Assembly (NCBI GenBank): GCA_032622095.1
Contig: CP136061.1
Span: forward strand, 122,708,754-122,772,753
Direction: 5' to 3'
Length of the DNA stretch: 64,000 nucleotides
DNA from: Siphonodentalium dalli
Lineage: Eukaryota > Mollusca > Scaphopoda > Gadilida > Siphonodentaliidae
The position numbers and the translations under genes are program-made. Position 1 is the first letter of the stretch. Each line of letters begins with the position of its first letter. Shown in pieces: positions 63,698 to 64,000 of this stretch. The notes beneath the pieces are model-generated. The model worked only from the letters and a program-made list of their open reading frames with translations. It was not told the origin of the DNA and searched no databases.

Positions 63698-64000
63698 TAT
63701 ATTTCTTTCTACTCCGGAGTTGAGTGTTGTTGACCCACTCACCTAAAATCCCCAATAACTGTAATAAAGTGTGATTGTAAACCTGTTTATTCAATAGAAA
63801 ATATTATATTTGTTCTGAACTCCACAAGAGTTTTAGTCAACTGACAGTAGTATAAATGTCTAATGTGAAAAATATATTTTATCATATTGTTTTAATACGT
63901 AAACACGAACTCAGTCTCATTTGACCTTGCGAAGTGACAGTGTAAATTAAATGTAAACAAACAGGTTACTCCATCATAATTACGCAACATATTCTATGCG
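63698..64000. other. Unassigned sequence at window edge
   Basis: No gene or repeat recognised. Confidence 0.45.

Overview
This window looks like transposon-dominated, non-coding DNA from a metazoan, most likely a bivalve mollusc. It is AT-rich with no intact long reading frame and no operon-like packing. It carries imprecise interspersed repeats of a kind I associate with bivalve genomes: blocks ending in a GAGTTATGGCCC motif, and blocks starting at TATACTGGA followed by GTCC-rich runs. The host assignment is inference; no conserved host gene is present to prove it. There is no CRISPR array, rRNA or convincing tRNA.

Almost everything identifiable is mobile DNA. (1) Family A: 23 copies of a ~210 bp near-perfect palindrome with ends TACAGTAATGCCC...GGGCATTACTGTA, i.e. 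a TA-target, mariner-like miniature element. (2) Family B: 16 copies or fragments of a ~400-450 bp element whose two ends are each a ~90 bp palindrome around CAGAATGAGG. (3) Family C: TTAA-flanked elements beginning CCCTTT and ending AAAGGG (piggyBac-like), in at least seven subfamilies. Three of these carry the same ~70 bp palindromic core around CCAATGCATTCTC. (4) Families D and E: the GTCC-rich, GAGTTATGGCCC-type interspersed repeats. (5) Single foldback elements and other DNA transposon derivatives with recognisable target duplications.

Layout: 1-1936 GC-richer tandem and direct repeats; 2.1-5.1 kb A, B and C elements; 5.2-6.9 kb a 1.65 kb terminal-inverted-repeat element inserted in a C6 copy; 7-8 kb a 393 bp tandem duplication; 8.9-9.5 kb a decayed LINE reverse transcriptase end; 9.9-12.7 kb D repeats; 12.8-56 kb a mosaic of A, B, C, J and foldback elements separated by unassigned DNA; 56.65-58.88 kb a Penelope-like retroelement derivative; 59-64 kb more C, B and A copies, plus a possible first exon at 61639 and a duplicated possible 3' gene end.

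The most interesting object is the 56650-58879 element. Two ~650-680 bp direct repeats flank a short interior that encodes, on the minus strand, a degenerate C-terminus like that of Penelope-like elements, with the GIY-YIG core missing. A ~17 bp target duplication surrounds it. Each direct repeat carries a hammerhead-ribozyme-like core on the same strand. Nested insertions throughout give direct readouts of target sites and relative ages. Possible host coding sequence is limited to a frameshifted exon-like block at 45397-45740 (-), a 26-codon exon candidate at 61639-61716 (+) and a terminal-exon-like block near 62285-62735 (-); all three are uncertain.
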